From: Flavobacterium sp. | GTDB lineage: Bacteria; Bacteroidota; Bacteroidia; Flavobacteriales; Flavobacteriaceae | Reading direction: 5' to 3' | Length of the DNA: 39,547 bases | Assembly: GCF_017985075.1 (NCBI RefSeq) | Contig: NZ_JAGNYF010000017.1 | Span: forward strand, 1-39,547 | In this document: in pieces, positions 39,345 through 39,547 of the stretch | How the letters are laid out: each line of letters opens with the position of its first letter | Numbering within the stretch: position 1 is the stretch's first letter | Program-made: the position numbers and the translations under genes | Notes under the pieces: model-generated | What the model saw: only the letters and a program-made list of their open reading frames with translations | What the model was told of the DNA's origin: nothing | The model's database searches: none

Positions 39345-39547
39345 TTAACGCATACGTTTATAAGTAATTTTTTTCATTCTGGTTTTTAAATCTTTTGAGG
39401 GTTTGTAATTGATTTTTGCCGCTTTAATATTCGATTTTCCTAAAGCCGCTTCTGTATCGGCTGGTGTACCAGTTAAATTTAGTTGAAAGGTACCTAAATT
39501 ATCAATTCTAACAATATTTCCATTTGCTAATGATTCGCCAATAGCAT
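39345..39547 (-). CDS. HU/HIG-family DNA-binding protein (5' end beyond the window)
   Basis: The last 66 codons of a minus-strand gene, stop TAA at 39345-39347. The product segment AIGESLANGNIVRIDNLGTF, then QLNLTGTPADTE, KAAKINYKPSKDLKTRMKKI and a basic tail (TYKRMR) matches the C-terminal half of Bacteroidota HU-related DNA-binding proteins: the 'G..VRI..LGTF.L' strand pair followed by 'FKPS..LK..L'. It is expected to bind DNA as a nucleoid protein or a special regulator. The start lies outside the window. Confidence 0.85.
   Translation of the reverse strand, partial: AIGESLANGNIVRIDNLGTFQLNLTGTPADTEAALGKSNIKAAKINYKPSKDLKTRMKKITYKRMR

Overview
The window is an AT-rich chromosomal segment of a Bacteroidota bacterium, almost certainly a Flavobacteriaceae member close to Flavobacterium. 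The evidence is the promoter style (TTG, about 19 bp, TAnnTTTG), the lack of Shine-Dalgarno sequences, and family-typical genes: porX (type IX secretion regulator), a MutS2 without an Smr domain, TamB divergent from tsaD, CAT-like permease, DUF4159, and a HU-type protein at the right edge. The genus is inference. No rRNA, tRNA, CRISPR array, transposase or integrase is visible.

Layout. 1-4.6 kb: the end of a surface-glycan locus (partial glycosyltransferase, FdtA-type sugar isomerase) converges on a tight minus-strand run of an alpha/beta hydrolase, a lytic transglycosylase, a half-size TauE/SafE permease and two glycosyltransferases. 4.7-8.3 kb: a small GNAT protein, then a ppk-ppx polyphosphate operon ending in a bidirectional terminator. 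8.3-9.7 kb: peroxiredoxin, thioredoxin and a small DUF6952-like protein. 9.9-16.2 kb: amino acid permease, DUF2461, MutS2, ung and a membrane transglutaminase-like protein. 16.2-21.9 kb: minus-strand genes for a Ca3427-like binding protein, nucleoside phosphorylase, SUI1/YciH, a 2OG-Fe(II) oxygenase, DUF4159, RsmE and TsaD. 22-31 kb: TamB, then pfkA, gapA and a GlcNAc-kinase-like gene, then nhaA. 31-35 kb: a secreted protein, a THUMP-like methyltransferase, an AI-2E family transporter and alanine dehydrogenase. 37.1-39.5 kb: tsaE, porX and the 3' part of a HU-family gene.

The most interesting part is 35.17-37.11 kb, between ald and tsaE. Three unrelated small minus-strand ORFs (56, 142 and 212 aa, all membrane or exported) are each enclosed by their own inverted 9-10 bp box pair (GTTAGCGGT/ACCGCTAAC twice, GTTGTGCGT/ACGCACAAC once). 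They are separated by 80-140 bp long-stem elements. The box sequence follows the ORF and not the stem element, which is the logic of integron gene cassettes, yet the boxes fit the integron attC consensus poorly and no recombinase is present. I read this as a cassette-like array with attC-like folded sites, possibly with a promoter -7 motif inside each element.

A second pattern is a set of 67-87 bp intergenic tracts, each built from its own 7-10 bp words and their reverse complements (for example four tandem TTAAGGG-type heptamers upstream of tsaE).
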